Shown here in pieces: positions 35,065 to 44,950 of a stretch of DNA of 64,000 nt; position 1 is the stretch's first letter, and each line of letters opens with the position of its first letter. The DNA comes from Fodinibius sp. Rm-B-1B1-1 (lineage in GTDB: Bacteria; Bacteroidota; Rhodothermia; Balneolales; Balneolaceae). Below the pieces are notes generated by a model. The model had not been told where the DNA came from. It saw nothing but the letters and a program-made list of their open reading frames with translations, and did no database searches. The position numbers and the translations under genes are program-made. The stretch spans positions 186,001-250,000 of the forward strand of contig NZ_JBCFYD010000001.1 in assembly GCF_038594945.1 (NCBI RefSeq). The letters are read 5' to 3'.

Positions 35065-37599
35065 TTACACTTTTAAACAAATAATAGTTGTATCATCAGC
35101 TAATTGATAATCACTGAACTTCTGTACCTTTCGCTTTATATCCATGGCAATTTCATTACTCGGTCGCTGCTGGGTATCCAACTCTTCAACTAACCTCAGC
35201 AAACTCTCAAATCCAAAGCGCTCACCTTGTGGATTCACTGCTTCTGGCAGACCATCAGAATATAGTAGTAAAAAATCCCCTTGCTGCATTTGTAATTCAT
35301 AGGGTTGATAGTCTACGGTAGAACGCAATCCCAATGGAAATTTGGGGGCTGGCGTGTTAATAAATTCTGCCTTTCCATCTCTTTTTAAAATCGGTAAACA
35401 ATGTCCTGCGTTAGCAAGCTTCAATATTTGATTTTCAAAATGATACTGTGCAATGATACAGGTGATAAATGTCTGCCGATCAGTGCGGCTGTGCAATGTG
35501 GGAGCAATTTCCCGTAAAATTGAATCGGGGGCATCCTTATGCAGACGAGAAAGCAATAGTCCACTGGTAAAAACTGCGTGCATAGCAGCTTTCATCGCTT
35601 TCCCAGACACATCCGCAATTGTCATATTCAAGACTTGACTATCAGCCGTACTATTTGTGCCCAAAATATAATCGAAATAATCACCCCCTACTTCGAATGA
35701 CGGCATAAAAAAGCCATACACGTCGATTCCCTGTGCCGAAGGGGGACGCAGCGGCATCAATTTAAACTGACTTTCGCGAGCAATTTCAATCTCTTTTTCA
35801 ACTCGCAAATGGTTAGCCATCCGCTCTTGGTATTCAGGAATATATCCTCCCATTTCTGAAACCGAGTTTCCATATTTGTAAGCGATAAATCCATAAATAA
35901 GGGGCGCCCCCAGGATAAAGAATTGTGTCCATGCTACGTACGCTACATTCATACTTTGCGATCCCCAATACGGCATTATTAACAAAATGGACATAAATAC
36001 CCACCATCCTGCTGCAAAGGAAACCAAGCCTGAGTTATGGAAAGTTAATAGGACAATAACAGCTAATGCTGTATACACAATCAAGTCATACCATTCTGCT
36101 CCTACAAGTTCGAATAACATTCCTGATCCGGAAAATAAGAACCCAAGCAACAAAATACCGGATCCGTAATATATCCAGCGATTATTAATTTTAGACTGTA
36201 AAAAGCCCGTACTTACGGCTATGTGTCCCAGCACTACCAAACATGTATTTACCCAAATTGCTAAATTTATAGTCAATAGTTTTGGGGTCATCCCCGCTTC
36301 AGTAAACCCAAACTGGCTGTCATACTGATAATAAACAGTGCCGGCCAAATAAAGTGCGACCGCAAATATCCCTAATAACATACCCCCAATGGCATATCCC
36401 CGTAACAATCCTTCTCCTGTTTCTCGAAAGAAAAAACGTTTCCGCCAATAAGCATCCAGCAGATGCAACTGCTGCTCATTTCGATTTCTGGCCATTGCTT
36501 CCCAGCCGATATAGGCTAAGGCCCCATACAATCCTAAAATGGCTGCAAAGATAAGGTTGTTGAGAATAAACAGGGCTTCACTGGTTTGATTCCAAAAGCC
36601 GCTCATGGTATTCATCAGGTATAGCACCCGCCATCCTAAAATACCCAAAGTAATCGTTACTAATATAAACAGGGCGCGCCGCCATTCTACCTGTCCTTTA
36701 TTAATATATTTGATCCCAAAGAAAACGACGATTATTGCTAAAAAGGCAAGAGAGCCAAAGGTGGTCGCCAAATCGATAGTACTGATACTCTCTGGTGTAT
36801 CAAGTGCTTCGGGTTCATATTGATCCATAGCTTTAAACTCTTCGACAGCCACTCCATATCGAATATTGGCCATATTGGGCGTATTATTCTCCCTGATGAT
36901 TGGCTTTACCTCAAGCGACATTGTATGGGGGCCATCAGCACTAACGTTACTCTTAACCCAGTTGAAAACCATATTATTTCCCACTCGCGTTTGGGAAAGT
37001 TCTAACGGTTGTTGTTTGGATACTGGCTCTGATGTAAAAACCGTATCCCGTACATCCACATAATCTAAACGGTAGTTCTGTAAATTATATCCCAAAACGT
37101 CTCGTACAATGCGATTGGCAATGGCAAAAAGAGAATCCCCAGAAACAAAAGTAGGATTAGGGTTACCATTATAGGAAGAAATTCTACGGACATTACCCTG
37201 CTGATCATATCGAATACCTAATCGGCCAAGCGTACTTAAAAAGTCGTTACTTTCACGGGAGTAACCATCCCCCTCGTCTTGGGCTGTGCCAAGATTGACC
37301 TCCCAACCGGTAAGATGAATGCCCGATCGATTTAAATCAGCTGTTGATTGGAGACTACTATCAGCACTATCTTTTAAGGTTTTATAGTAATTCAAATGCT
37401 GACTCCTCTTTGTCATCATCTGAAGGCTATCAGTCGAAAAACCCAACTGCTGGGCAATACTTGCTGTTTGCTGCTCTATAGCTGATTTGCTTAGCTGGAT
37501 CGGTGCCCCCGCATTAAAAGCTATCTTCGAATGCAATACAAAAAAAACCGCCAACCCAATGACGCCTAAAAACAACCAATATATTAATTGTCGCCCCAT
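35065..37599 (-). CDS. Membrane-bound SpoIIE-type PP2C phosphatase
   Basis: 844 residues: an N-terminal transmembrane helix (about 6-22), a large extracytoplasmic domain (about 25-270), then about nine to ten hydrophobic helices (275-600). The C-terminal SpoIIE/RsbU phosphatase domain (about 625-844) has metal-binding D640 in GGDYFD, D663 in IADVSGK, and LLLYSDGLPEA and LADDTTIICL near the end. Such enzymes dephosphorylate anti-anti-sigma factors in partner-switching systems. No anti-sigma or STAS gene is adjacent. It is likely to sense an external cue via the N-terminal domain. Confidence 0.9.
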   Translation of the reverse strand: MGRQLIYWLFLGVIGLAVFFVLHSKIAFNAGAPIQLSKSAIEQQTASIAQQLGFSTDSLQMMTKRSQHLNYYKTLKDSADSSLQSTADLNRSGIHLTGWEVNLGTAQDEGDGYSRESNDFLSTLGRLGIRYDQQGNVRRISSYNGNPNPTFVSGDSLFAIANRIVRDVLGYNLQNYRLDYVDVRDTVFTSEPVSKQQPLELSQTRVGNNMVFNWVKSNVSADGPHTMSLEVKPIIRENNTPNMANIRYGVAVEEFKAMDQYEPEALDTPESISTIDLATTFGSLAFLAIIVVFFGIKYINKGQVEWRRALFILVTITLGILGWRVLYLMNTMSGFWNQTSEALFILNNLIFAAILGLYGALAYIGWEAMARNRNEQQLHLLDAYWRKRFFFRETGEGLLRGYAIGGMLLGIFAVALYLAGTVYYQYDSQFGFTEAGMTPKLLTINLAIWVNTCLVVLGHIAVSTGFLQSKINNRWIYYGSGILLLGFLFSGSGMLFELVGAEWYDLIVYTALAVIVLLTFHNSGLVSFAAGWWVFMSILLIMPYWGSQSMNVAYVAWTQFFILGAPLIYGFIAYKYGNSVSEMGGYIPEYQERMANHLRVEKEIEIARESQFKLMPLRPPSAQGIDVYGFFMPSFEVGGDYFDYILGTNSTADSQVLNMTIADVSGKAMKAAMHAVFTSGLLLSRLHKDAPDSILREIAPTLHSRTDRQTFITCIIAQYHFENQILKLANAGHCLPILKRDGKAEFINTPAPKFPLGLRSTVDYQPYELQMQQGDFLLLYSDGLPEAVNPQGERFGFESLLRLVEELDTQQRPSNEIAMDIKRKVQKFSDYQLADDTTIICLKV

Positions 37600-37857
37600 A
37601 TATTATGTTTTAAAAGCAGCTTTAAACCCCTCTTTTACAACGGATTTTTAAGGATATAAATAGTTCAATTGAGATTAAATATACGATCATCCATAAGAAT
37701 ACCCTACGAAAATTCTCGATCTAAGTTTCTTTCAATATTCATTTATTGAATGATAACTTTGAGCACAAATTCTTACCCTATTTGGCTGGATATTGCTTTT
37801 ACAAAAGTGGATTAGTATATATAGGATAAGATATCAATAAATTTAATGGTCCCTGTT

Positions 37858-38175
37858 ATGAAATATTTTTCCTATTTATTCATCGTCACTCTCACAGTTT
37901 TAATGTCGTGCTCATTAGAATCGACCGACGAACCCTTATCAACCATCAATGAACAAAATATTGATCTACATATATTACCGGATGGGGCTATAGAATTCGA
38001 AGGGGAGCAAATGTCTATTGAAGATTTTAAGAATACGTTTGAGAATTATGACCTTTCCGAAGAAGCTATTGTTCAACTCAAAGTTGATGGGAATGCAACC
38101 TTTGGAAAAGTAACAGATATTCAAACAATCTTACGAGAAAAGGGCGTATTAAAAATCAATTATAAAAGACTCTAA
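37858..38175 (+). CDS. Orphan lipoprotein with an ExbD/TolR-like periplasmic domain
   Basis: 105 residues from the ATG at 37858; an ATG four codons upstream would push the signal peptide inward. The lipobox LMSC gives lipidated C18. The mature portion resembles the periplasmic domain of ExbD/TolR: IDLHILPDGAIEFEGEQ (strand-turn with DG), then VQLKVDGNATFGKVTDI and LREKGVLKI. It lacks the transmembrane helix and the cytosolic Asp that ExbD needs for proton use; a lipid anchor replaces them. No ExbB or TonB gene is near (TonB is 13 kb away). The resemblance is moderate and the function unknown. Confidence 0.68.
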   Translation: MKYFSYLFIVTLTVLMSCSLESTDEPLSTINEQNIDLHILPDGAIEFEGEQMSIEDFKNTFENYDLSEEAIVQLKVDGNATFGKVTDIQTILREKGVLKINYKRL

Positions 38176-38202
38176 CTTCCTTTTAGAGAAAAGGTCTTAT
38201 AT

Positions 38203-38239
38203 AAAAAAGCCGATGAGTTTATACCTCATCGGCTTTTTA
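38203..38239. terminator. Bidirectional hairpin terminator
   Basis: AAAAAAGCCGATGAG pairs with CTCATCGGCTTTTT around a seven-base loop. It lies between the ExbD-like lipoprotein and bacilliredoxin genes, which converge. Confidence 0.9.
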
Positions 38240-38268
38240 TTTCAATAACTGTAAACAGATCTAATTAA

Positions 38269-38730
38269 TCAGCTTTCTGCTTCTTCAGTTTCTTCCTCAC
38301 CGTCAAATGCTTTGAAAACCATCTTTAAATCGTCAGCGATCTCAACTTTTGTTCGTCCCTCAATACGATGGCGGGGAATCATCGCTTTAATTTCACCATC
38401 CTTAAAATAAGCAAAAGCCGGCGACGACGGAGGATATTCGCTAAAATATTCACGTGCACGAGCAGTTGCCTCTTTATCCTGACCAGCAAAAACAGTCACC
38501 ATGTGATCAGGCTTAATCTCCGATTCATCAAGCGCAATTTTCACACCGGGTCGTGCATTTCCTGCCGCACAACCGCACACCGAATTAATTACCATTAGCA
38601 TCGTGCCTTCATCGTATTCATCCATGGCACGGTCTACGTCTTCAACCGTCTCAAGTTCCTCAATACCCAAATCGGTTAATTCTTCACGCATCCAAGAAAC
38701 GTCGGGGCCTGCTCCAAGTCCAAATTGCAT
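38269..38730 (-). CDS. BrxA/BrxB-family bacilliredoxin
   Basis: 153 residues with a thioredoxin-like fold. The CGC active site is C52-G53-C54 in VINSVCGCAAGNARP. It removes bacillithiol or related thiols from oxidised proteins; related Bacteroidota and Balneolota proteins are commonly annotated as such. Directly beside superoxide dismutase, consistent with an oxidative-stress role. The tail is acidic (EEETEEAES). Confidence 0.93.
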   Translation of the reverse strand: MQFGLGAGPDVSWMREELTDLGIEELETVEDVDRAMDEYDEGTMLMVINSVCGCAAGNARPGVKIALDESEIKPDHMVTVFAGQDKEATARAREYFSEYPPSSPAFAYFKDGEIKAMIPRHRIEGRTKVEIADDLKMVFKAFDGEEETEEAES

Positions 38731-38807
38731 AATTATCTAAATTTATTCTTGCTTTGTGTTAAACCCTAAAATATAAGGGTCAAATATGAAGTATGTAAGA
38801 AGAAAAA

Positions 38808-38830
38808 GCACTCCACAAAAAATGGAGTGC
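38808..38830 (-). terminator. Rho-independent terminator of sod
   Basis: GCACTCCA / TGGAGTGC stem with a seven-base loop, followed on the minus strand by TTTTTCTTCTT. Confidence 0.88.
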
Positions 38831-38857
38831 CTTCCCTTATCTTACAATATCTGCCAA

Positions 38858-39466
38858 CTACTTAGCATCGTTGTAATACTCATTCACCTGATCCCAATTG
38901 ACCAAGTTCCAGAAATTGCTGACATACTTACCACGTTCGTTTTGATAATGCAGATAGTAAGCATGCTCCCAAACATCAACGCCAAGAATAGGTGTTAGGC
39001 CATTCATATACGGACTGTTTTGATTGGCCGTAGAAATAACTTCGAGTCCACCGTCTTTCGTTACACACAACCAACCCCATCCAGAACCAAACTGGCCGGT
39101 AGCAGCATTATTAAATGCTTCTTTAAAACTTTTAAAATCGCCAAATTCTTCATTAATGGCATCAGCAATATCTCCAGTTGGAGCACCACCGCCATTGGGC
39201 GAAAGTATCGTCCAAAACAACTTGTGATTGGCATAACCACCACCGTTATTAATTACAGCCTGTCGAATATCTTCGGGGACTTCAGTAATGCGTTGCAAAA
39301 CCTCTTCAATAGGCAGATCGGCAAACTCCGAACCTTTCAGGGCTGCATTTACTTTATTGGTATATCCCTGATGGTGTTTACCGTGATGGATCTTCATTGT
39401 GCGCTCATCAATATGTGGTTCAAGCGCATCATAATCGTAGGGTAGATCAGGTAATTCGTAAGCCAT
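38858..39466 (-). CDS. Superoxide dismutase (Fe/Mn type)
   Basis: 202 residues. Converts superoxide to oxygen and hydrogen peroxide. N-terminal metal-ligand His in [11 protein letters not shown], second ligand region [15 protein letters not shown], and the C-terminal [28 protein letters not shown]-like block (here split by ordinary residues) supply Asp and His. No signal peptide, so it acts in the cytosol. Fe or Mn preference cannot be told from the visible residues with certainty. Confidence 0.97.
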   Translation of the reverse strand: MAYELPDLPYDYDALEPHIDERTMKIHHGKHHQGYTNKVNAALKGSEFADLPIEEVLQRITEVPEDIRQAVINNGGGYANHKLFWTILSPNGGGAPTGDIADAINEEFGDFKSFKEAFNNAATGQFGSGWGWLCVTKDGGLEVISTANQNSPYMNGLTPILGVDVWEHAYYLHYQNERGKYVSNFWNLVNWDQVNEYYNDAK

Positions 39467-39704
39467 AATAATTCGTTTTTAGTTTTAAATAGTAGTTAAT
39501 AATATAATTCGGAAATAATGTTATCTCCTTTCAGTGCAATACCTTAAATTTAGCACCTTTAATACACAGTACCAATCATATTTAAGGTGCGAATCGTTCC
39601 ATTTTAGGCTCAACCTTTGTGACAGAGAAAATGGTACATAGATAGCAAATTTACCCTATTTTTAAACAGAAATTTAATCACAGTATTAGTCTTTAGCTTT
39701 CATT

Positions 39705-41165
39705 ATGAGTCGAGATTACGATATCATTATTATCGGCACCGGTCCGGCCGGATTTTCATGCGCTATGCAAAGCTCAAAATTTGATCAGAATGTTCTGGTT
39801 GTCGAATCACACAAAAAGTATTTGGGGGGTACCTGGATCAATACGGGGACAGTCCCCAGTAAGGCATTACGGGAAGCGGCCAAAAACATTCTCGATTTTA
39901 ATGAACAGTTTGGCGATCACGAGCATAAAAAGCCTTATGAACGCTTTCAGATGAGCGATCTTCTGCAATACAAGCAGGATATTCTTGAAAAGGAAAATCA
40001 AAAAGCTAAAAATGACCTTATAAAAAATAAGGTTGATGTAGCTCGTGGTTTTGGTCAGCTCAAAGACGCCCATACGGTTGAGGTGGAAACGCATATCGGT
40101 TCTACAGAAACTTACACCGCCGATTACATCTTACTTAGTACGGGTAGCAACCCGGCAGAACCCCAAAATTTTGAGCTCGACCATGACAAAATTTTGGATT
40201 ATGAATCTATTTTAGAAATTACCCACATTCCACGACGGCTCGTCATTATAGGATCAGGGGTGAATGCGATAGAATATGCTACGATTTTTTCTGCACTGGG
40301 TACACGTGTAACGATGCTCAGTAGTAGAAAAGATTACCTCACTTTCTTAGATCATGAAATTAAGGAGCACTTAGGTGACTCCCTAAACCGAAAAGGTATT
40401 ACAATAAAAACCAATATTGAGATTGAGGATGTAGCCTTTAATGGGTTAAGAAATCATACCGAAGTTAAGTTTAAGTCCAAAGCGGAAGACCAACGACTGC
40501 AAGTTATTGAAACGGAACACGTCCTCTTTTTAGGCGGGCGTAAACCAAATGTAAATGGCCTGAACCTTGAGGCAGCAGGCGTTGAGACTGATGATCATAA
40601 CTTCATCAAAACAGATGACACTTTTAAAACAAATGTTGATAATATTTATGCTGCCGGTGATGTCATTGGATTTCCCCGCTTGGCTTCAGCTTCATTCTCA
40701 CAAGGACGTTTAGCCGCATGCAATATGTTTGGCATTCCCGCGCTTTCGGTACCCGATCAAATTCCCTATGGCATTTATGGCATTCCTGAAATTGCCAATA
40801 TCGGTATTACCGAACAGGATGCCGAAGAGATGGGCTTGGATATCACTGTAGGACGTGCCTACTTTAAAAATATCGCGAAAGCGAATATGAGCAACAATAC
40901 CGAAGGTATCCTCAAGCTGGTTTTTAATACCAATACGCTAAAGCTACTCGGCGTTCATATTTTGGGAAATGATGCACCAAACCTCATCCACTTGGGACAA
41001 TCGGTCATGTCATACGATGGCGATATACGATACTTTATCAACCACGTCATGAATTATCCTACTCTTAGTGAGGCCTATCGTATTGCTGCCTTTAATGGAG
41101 TTAACCGCGTCTATCAAGCCGGTGTTAAGTACAAAAATATTCTTGAGGATAAGAAGGAGAAATAA
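39705..41165 (+). CDS. sthA: Si-specific NAD(P)+ transhydrogenase (soluble pyridine nucleotide transhydrogenase)
   Basis: 486 residues, a FAD flavoprotein of the pyridine nucleotide-disulfide oxidoreductase family. It balances NADPH and NADH pools. Motifs: FAD-binding IIGTGPAGFSCA, the SthA-like GTVPSKALRE, central Rossmann GSGVNAIEYATIFSALG and the C-terminal AAGDVIGFPRLASA. Both redox cysteines of lipoamide dehydrogenases are missing: the active segment reads GGTWINTGTVPSKALR, as expected for a transhydrogenase, which does not use a disulfide (E. coli SthA keeps one Cys). A terminator follows. Single gene. Confidence 0.9.
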   Translation: MSRDYDIIIIGTGPAGFSCAMQSSKFDQNVLVVESHKKYLGGTWINTGTVPSKALREAAKNILDFNEQFGDHEHKKPYERFQMSDLLQYKQDILEKENQKAKNDLIKNKVDVARGFGQLKDAHTVEVETHIGSTETYTADYILLSTGSNPAEPQNFELDHDKILDYESILEITHIPRRLVIIGSGVNAIEYATIFSALGTRVTMLSSRKDYLTFLDHEIKEHLGDSLNRKGITIKTNIEIEDVAFNGLRNHTEVKFKSKAEDQRLQVIETEHVLFLGGRKPNVNGLNLEAAGVETDDHNFIKTDDTFKTNVDNIYAAGDVIGFPRLASASFSQGRLAACNMFGIPALSVPDQIPYGIYGIPEIANIGITEQDAEEMGLDITVGRAYFKNIAKANMSNNTEGILKLVFNTNTLKLLGVHILGNDAPNLIHLGQSVMSYDGDIRYFINHVMNYPTLSEAYRIAAFNGVNRVYQAGVKYKNILEDKKEK

Positions 41166-41172
41166 ATACACA

Positions 41173-41196
41173 TGGAGGATCTCTCCTCCATTTTAA
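41173..41196 (+). terminator. Terminator of sthA
   Basis: ATGGAGGA / TCCTCCAT stem, loop TCTC, followed by TTTT, eight bases after the sthA stop. Confidence 0.78.
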
Positions 41197-41218
41197 TATG
41201 ATGATACCCCTAAAATCC

Positions 41219-41932
41219 TTAAACGTAATGAATAGCCATCGGCAATCCCGTGGAATCAGTTGGTGGCTCCTCAGGTAGGGTCTTCAGCTCTTCTTTTTCG
41301 ACAGACTGTAATGCAAACCAAGCCAGTGCCATCGCATCAACGATATCATCCTCATCCACCTGATTACGTCGATACTCCTCCTTTATGTCCCGAAAAAAGT
41401 CATCGGCATACTTACTGCGATCTTTCAACAGCTTAAGCCGGTGACGCAATCCCTTTTTCGTTGCTTTCTTTTGCAGGATAGAATTATTGCCATTTAAAAT
41501 ACGAAACAGCAACTCGGGATGACTCTCAAAAACCTTTTCTCTAAGCTCTTCATCATCCTGTAAAAACTGATCAATCGTTTTAATATTCGGCGTGATATTC
41601 CATGCCTGAGTAGAAATTTTCTTTCCCGTAATCTCATAACTGGTCATTGAGGCCTCGGCATAAGTCGGCGAATACAATGCTGGACGAATAGGAGGATTAA
41701 ATACACTGGCTTGGTAATCGGGCCCCAAAACATCGCGTAGCTCTTGGTCGCACGTTCTCATATAATCCTCATCGGTTAACCCAATAGGAACATCAATGAA
41801 AATGCGATCAAAGTCCTCTAAATATTGCTTCAATTCTTCATCAGACTCCAACAGCCAGTAACCGGCCCCTTCATCATCCAAACTTATTGCAATCCAGCCT
41901 GCTCGGCAGCCGTCAATTCCTAATGTTTTCAA
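41219..41932 (-). CDS. DUF429-family protein (RNase H-like fold)
   Basis: 237 residues. The N terminus TLGIDGCRAGW and the FDRIFIDVPIGL segment give the Asp residues of an RNase H-like nuclease/resolvase fold typical of DUF429. DEDDIVDAMALAWFA near the C terminus supplies the other acidic ligand. The function of the family is not established. The start codon is TTG at 41932; there is no ATG in a usable place. It begins 15 bp after the aspS stop, so it is co-transcribed with aspS. Confidence 0.82.
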   Translation of the reverse strand: MKTLGIDGCRAGWIAISLDDEGAGYWLLESDEELKQYLEDFDRIFIDVPIGLTDEDYMRTCDQELRDVLGPDYQASVFNPPIRPALYSPTYAEASMTSYEITGKKISTQAWNITPNIKTIDQFLQDDEELREKVFESHPELLFRILNGNNSILQKKATKKGLRHRLKLLKDRSKYADDFFRDIKEEYRRNQVDEDDIVDAMALAWFALQSVEKEELKTLPEEPPTDSTGLPMAIHYV

Positions 41933-41947
41933 TCCTGTAATAAGTTA

Positions 41948-43750
41948 TTATTCAGATTCTTGTTCCTGCGCTTCTCTCGTTGCATAATTTTTCAAATCGA
42001 TATGCAAATCATCCAACTGTTCCTGATCTACAAAATCGGGACTGCTATCCATAAGGCTTTGCGCCTTTTGATTTTTGGGAAATGCAATAACATCACGAAG
42101 ACTCGTTCCTCCTGACAGAATCATTACAATGCGATCTACGCCAAGCGCAATACCTCCGTGCGGTGGCGCGCCATATTTAAATGCATCCAGCAAAAAGCCA
42201 AATCGCTTCTGGGCTTCTGCCTCATCAATACCTAACAACTCAAACATGTGGGTTTGAAGTTCCCGATCGTGAATACGAATGGATCCGCCCCCAATCTCAT
42301 ATCCATTAAGTACTAAATCATAAGCACGCGAACGTACTTCTTCAGGATTGTCCTTAAGCTTATCCAGATCATCGGGATTTGGAGCTGTAAAAGGATGATG
42401 CAATGCATGATAACGATGATCTTCTTTGCTGTATTCTACCAACGGAAAGTCCGTAACCCAAAGAAAGTTATAAGCATCTTCATCAATAAGGTTATGTTCT
42501 TTACCCATCATCAAACGCAACTGCCCCATTTGCTTATATACCTCTGGGGATGGTCCAGCAAGAATCAAGATCAGATCGCCTATCTCAGCTTCTGCCCGCT
42601 CAACCATGGCATCCACCGTTTCATCCGTTAAAAATTTGCCTACGCTACACTTTACGCCATCGTCTTCATTAAGCTTCGTGTAGATAAGTCCGGCGGCTCC
42701 CGTTTCTTTTTGCACGCGTTCAGTCAATCGGTCAATAGCACCACGGCCTATATCTCCCTGTCCGGGTACCGTAATGCCAAGCACCGCGCCGCCTTTGTCA
42801 ACTGTGTTAGAGAAAATTTTGAATTCTGAATCTGCCACCAAATCGGAAAGGTCGGTAAATTCAAGCCCGAACCGCGTATCTGGCTTGTCTGTTCCATAGG
42901 TTTTTATAGCATGATCATATGTCATCCGATCGAACGAGGGTTCAATCTCTTCATCCACGGTATCACTCATAATTTTTTGCATGAGTCCTTCTGTGGCCTC
43001 CATCACATCCTCTTCATCCACAAACGACATTTCTACATCAATCTGAGTAAACTCTGGTTGACGATCTGCGCGAAGATCCTCATCCCGGAAACATTTGACA
43101 ATCTGGAAATAACGATCAAAGCCAGAAACCATTAACAATTGTTTATATGTCTGTGGACTTTGTGGGAGCGCAAAAAATCTACCGGGATTTACGCGACTTG
43201 GTACCAAATAGTCACGCGCCCCCTCGGGAGTGCTCTTCATAAGTACCGGCGTTTCCACTTCCAGAAAATCGTTATCATAGAAATAAGACCGGGTAGACTG
43301 ATAGAAGCTTGATCGCATCATCATATTTTCCTGGATCTCAGGACGACGCAAATCCAGATAGCGATACTTAAGACGTAGCTCCTCACTTGTTTTAATACCA
43401 TCCTTAATTTCGAAAGGCGTTGTTTCCGCTTCAGAGTAAATTTCTAAATCCGTAGCTCGAATTTCTACCTCCCCTGTAGGTAACTCCGGGTTGATGTTAT
43501 CTTCGCCCCGTTTTTCTACAACTCCTTTTATGCCAACCACATATTCTGTTCGCAGAGACTCTGCCTTTTCGTGGAGTTTCTCATCCGTTTCATAAAACAC
43601 AATTTGGGTGATACCGTGCCGATCTCTTAGATCAATAAAAATAACACCGCCCAGATCGCGCCGCGTCGATACCCAGCCATTTAATACAACTTCTTCGTCG
43701 GTATTTTCGAGTGATAGTTCAGAACAGTGATGGGTTCGTTTCCACGTCAT
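41948..43750 (-). CDS. aspS: Aspartate--tRNA ligase
   Basis: 600 residues, the bacterial-type class II synthetase. N-terminal OB-fold anticodon-binding domain (about 1-110, GWVSTRRDLGGVIFIDLRDRHG), catalytic core with motif 2 FRDEDLRADRQPEFTQ and motif 3 GIALGVDRIVM, and a GAD insert (about 290-410). It charges tRNA-Asp, and possibly tRNA-Asn if the cell uses the transamidation route. First gene of an aspS-DUF429 operon. Confidence 0.98.
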   Translation of the reverse strand: MTWKRTHHCSELSLENTDEEVVLNGWVSTRRDLGGVIFIDLRDRHGITQIVFYETDEKLHEKAESLRTEYVVGIKGVVEKRGEDNINPELPTGEVEIRATDLEIYSEAETTPFEIKDGIKTSEELRLKYRYLDLRRPEIQENMMMRSSFYQSTRSYFYDNDFLEVETPVLMKSTPEGARDYLVPSRVNPGRFFALPQSPQTYKQLLMVSGFDRYFQIVKCFRDEDLRADRQPEFTQIDVEMSFVDEEDVMEATEGLMQKIMSDTVDEEIEPSFDRMTYDHAIKTYGTDKPDTRFGLEFTDLSDLVADSEFKIFSNTVDKGGAVLGITVPGQGDIGRGAIDRLTERVQKETGAAGLIYTKLNEDDGVKCSVGKFLTDETVDAMVERAEAEIGDLILILAGPSPEVYKQMGQLRLMMGKEHNLIDEDAYNFLWVTDFPLVEYSKEDHRYHALHHPFTAPNPDDLDKLKDNPEEVRSRAYDLVLNGYEIGGGSIRIHDRELQTHMFELLGIDEAEAQKRFGFLLDAFKYGAPPHGGIALGVDRIVMILSGGTSLRDVIAFPKNQKAQSLMDSSPDFVDQEQLDDLHIDLKNYATREAQEQESE

Positions 43751-43951
43751 AAAAGTTACTACTTTCTATAATTTTGATATCTATTTTTCAGAAGCTATGA
43801 AAATAAGCAATATGAGAACCAATCGCTTACTGTTATTTGCCCCTCGTTCATTAGAAAATAACTATCTATTTCTGAATTAACCCAGCTTTGATTACTTTGG
43901 TTTTATAATAATGGTAAAACCCAATGTATGACGGTGCAGTGAGGCTAACCC

Positions 43952-44605
43952 ATGGCTCCTATATCAGTGCTAATAGCTGATGATCACGAGATAATACGAT
44001 TTGGCATCAGTACATATTTATCATCATCCGAGGATATCGAGATCGTTGGTGAAGCCTCAACAGGAGAAGAGTGTTTACAGTTATTTCAGGAAACGCATCC
44101 AGATATTTGTATTCTTGATATTGGGATGCCTGATAAGGATGGCATCGAAACAGCGAAAGAAATACGAGCATGTGAGCAGGAAACAAAAATTTTAATCCTC
44201 TCCATGCACATTGATAAAGAGATACTTCGCCGCGCCCTATCTGCTGACATTAATGGCTACCTGTTAAAAAACACTGAGAAAAGAGACCTTCTTCATGGCA
44301 TCAGGGCTATTGTAAAAGGACAACAGGTTTTTAGTGATCCCATATCTGAAATGATTAAAGAATCATTTCTAACTAAAACGCCTGATCGTAACAACCACTA
44401 TCAGCAAGACATCACAGAGCGAGAGAGAGAAATTCTACAACTTATTGTTGATGGACTGACAAGCAAAGAAATTGCCGAAAAATTATACATAAGTCCACGT
44501 ACTGTTGACACCCACCGCGCCAACCTTATGGAAAAGCTGCAACTCAATAATATTGCTGAACTTGTGCGATATTCAATCCGCCATCAGCTGGTGAACATTG
44601 AATAA
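43952..44605 (+). CDS. NarL/FixJ-family response regulator
   Basis: 217 residues. Receiver domain (about 1-120) with acidic pocket DDHE and phosphoacceptor D56 in CILDIGMPDKDG. The LuxR-type DNA-binding domain (about 150-215) reads TEREREILQLIVDGLTSKEIAEKL and SPRTVDTHRANL. A histidine kinase gene lies 345 bp downstream on the same strand, but a terminator and an intergenic gap separate them. It is probably the partner, though this is not proven. Confidence 0.92.
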   Translation: MAPISVLIADDHEIIRFGISTYLSSSEDIEIVGEASTGEECLQLFQETHPDICILDIGMPDKDGIETAKEIRACEQETKILILSMHIDKEILRRALSADINGYLLKNTEKRDLLHGIRAIVKGQQVFSDPISEMIKESFLTKTPDRNNHYQQDITEREREILQLIVDGLTSKEIAEKLYISPRTVDTHRANLMEKLQLNNIAELVRYSIRHQLVNIE

Positions 44606-44950
44606 TACAAAATACGTAATTTTACGTAGACAAAATACCAACTTATCGCTATTGATGGTGGTAGCACCATAATGTACTTTATAATTGCAAATGGGGTAAT
44701 AGCCGTCTGTAGATGATATTTAGCAGTTATCTGTGACAGGATAACTGCTAATTTTTTTGCACCTACACCATTGCTGCCTTTCTCATATTCGAAACCTCCC
44801 ACCTGCTGCCTCACAGGCAGTCATCTATTTTTGCTTAAATAAATAACAACCTGCATATTGATTAAAACTACAGACATTACAAATCTTCAACAGATTTATT
44901 GCAAAAAATGATTAGGAACAGCCTCGTTCTAAAAAAGGCTTAAAACAAAA
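44606..44950. other. Intergenic region between regulator and kinase
   Basis: 345 bp. It contains a strong terminator (44721-44758) and a small hairpin CTGCCT-CAC-AGGCAG (44806-44820). No ORF or RNA gene was identified. Confidence 0.5.
44721..44758 (+). terminator. Rho-independent terminator after response regulator
   Basis: TAGCAGTTATC pairs with GATAACTGCTA around TGTGACAG, followed by ATTTTTTTG. It separates the regulator and kinase genes into two transcripts. Confidence 0.92.
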
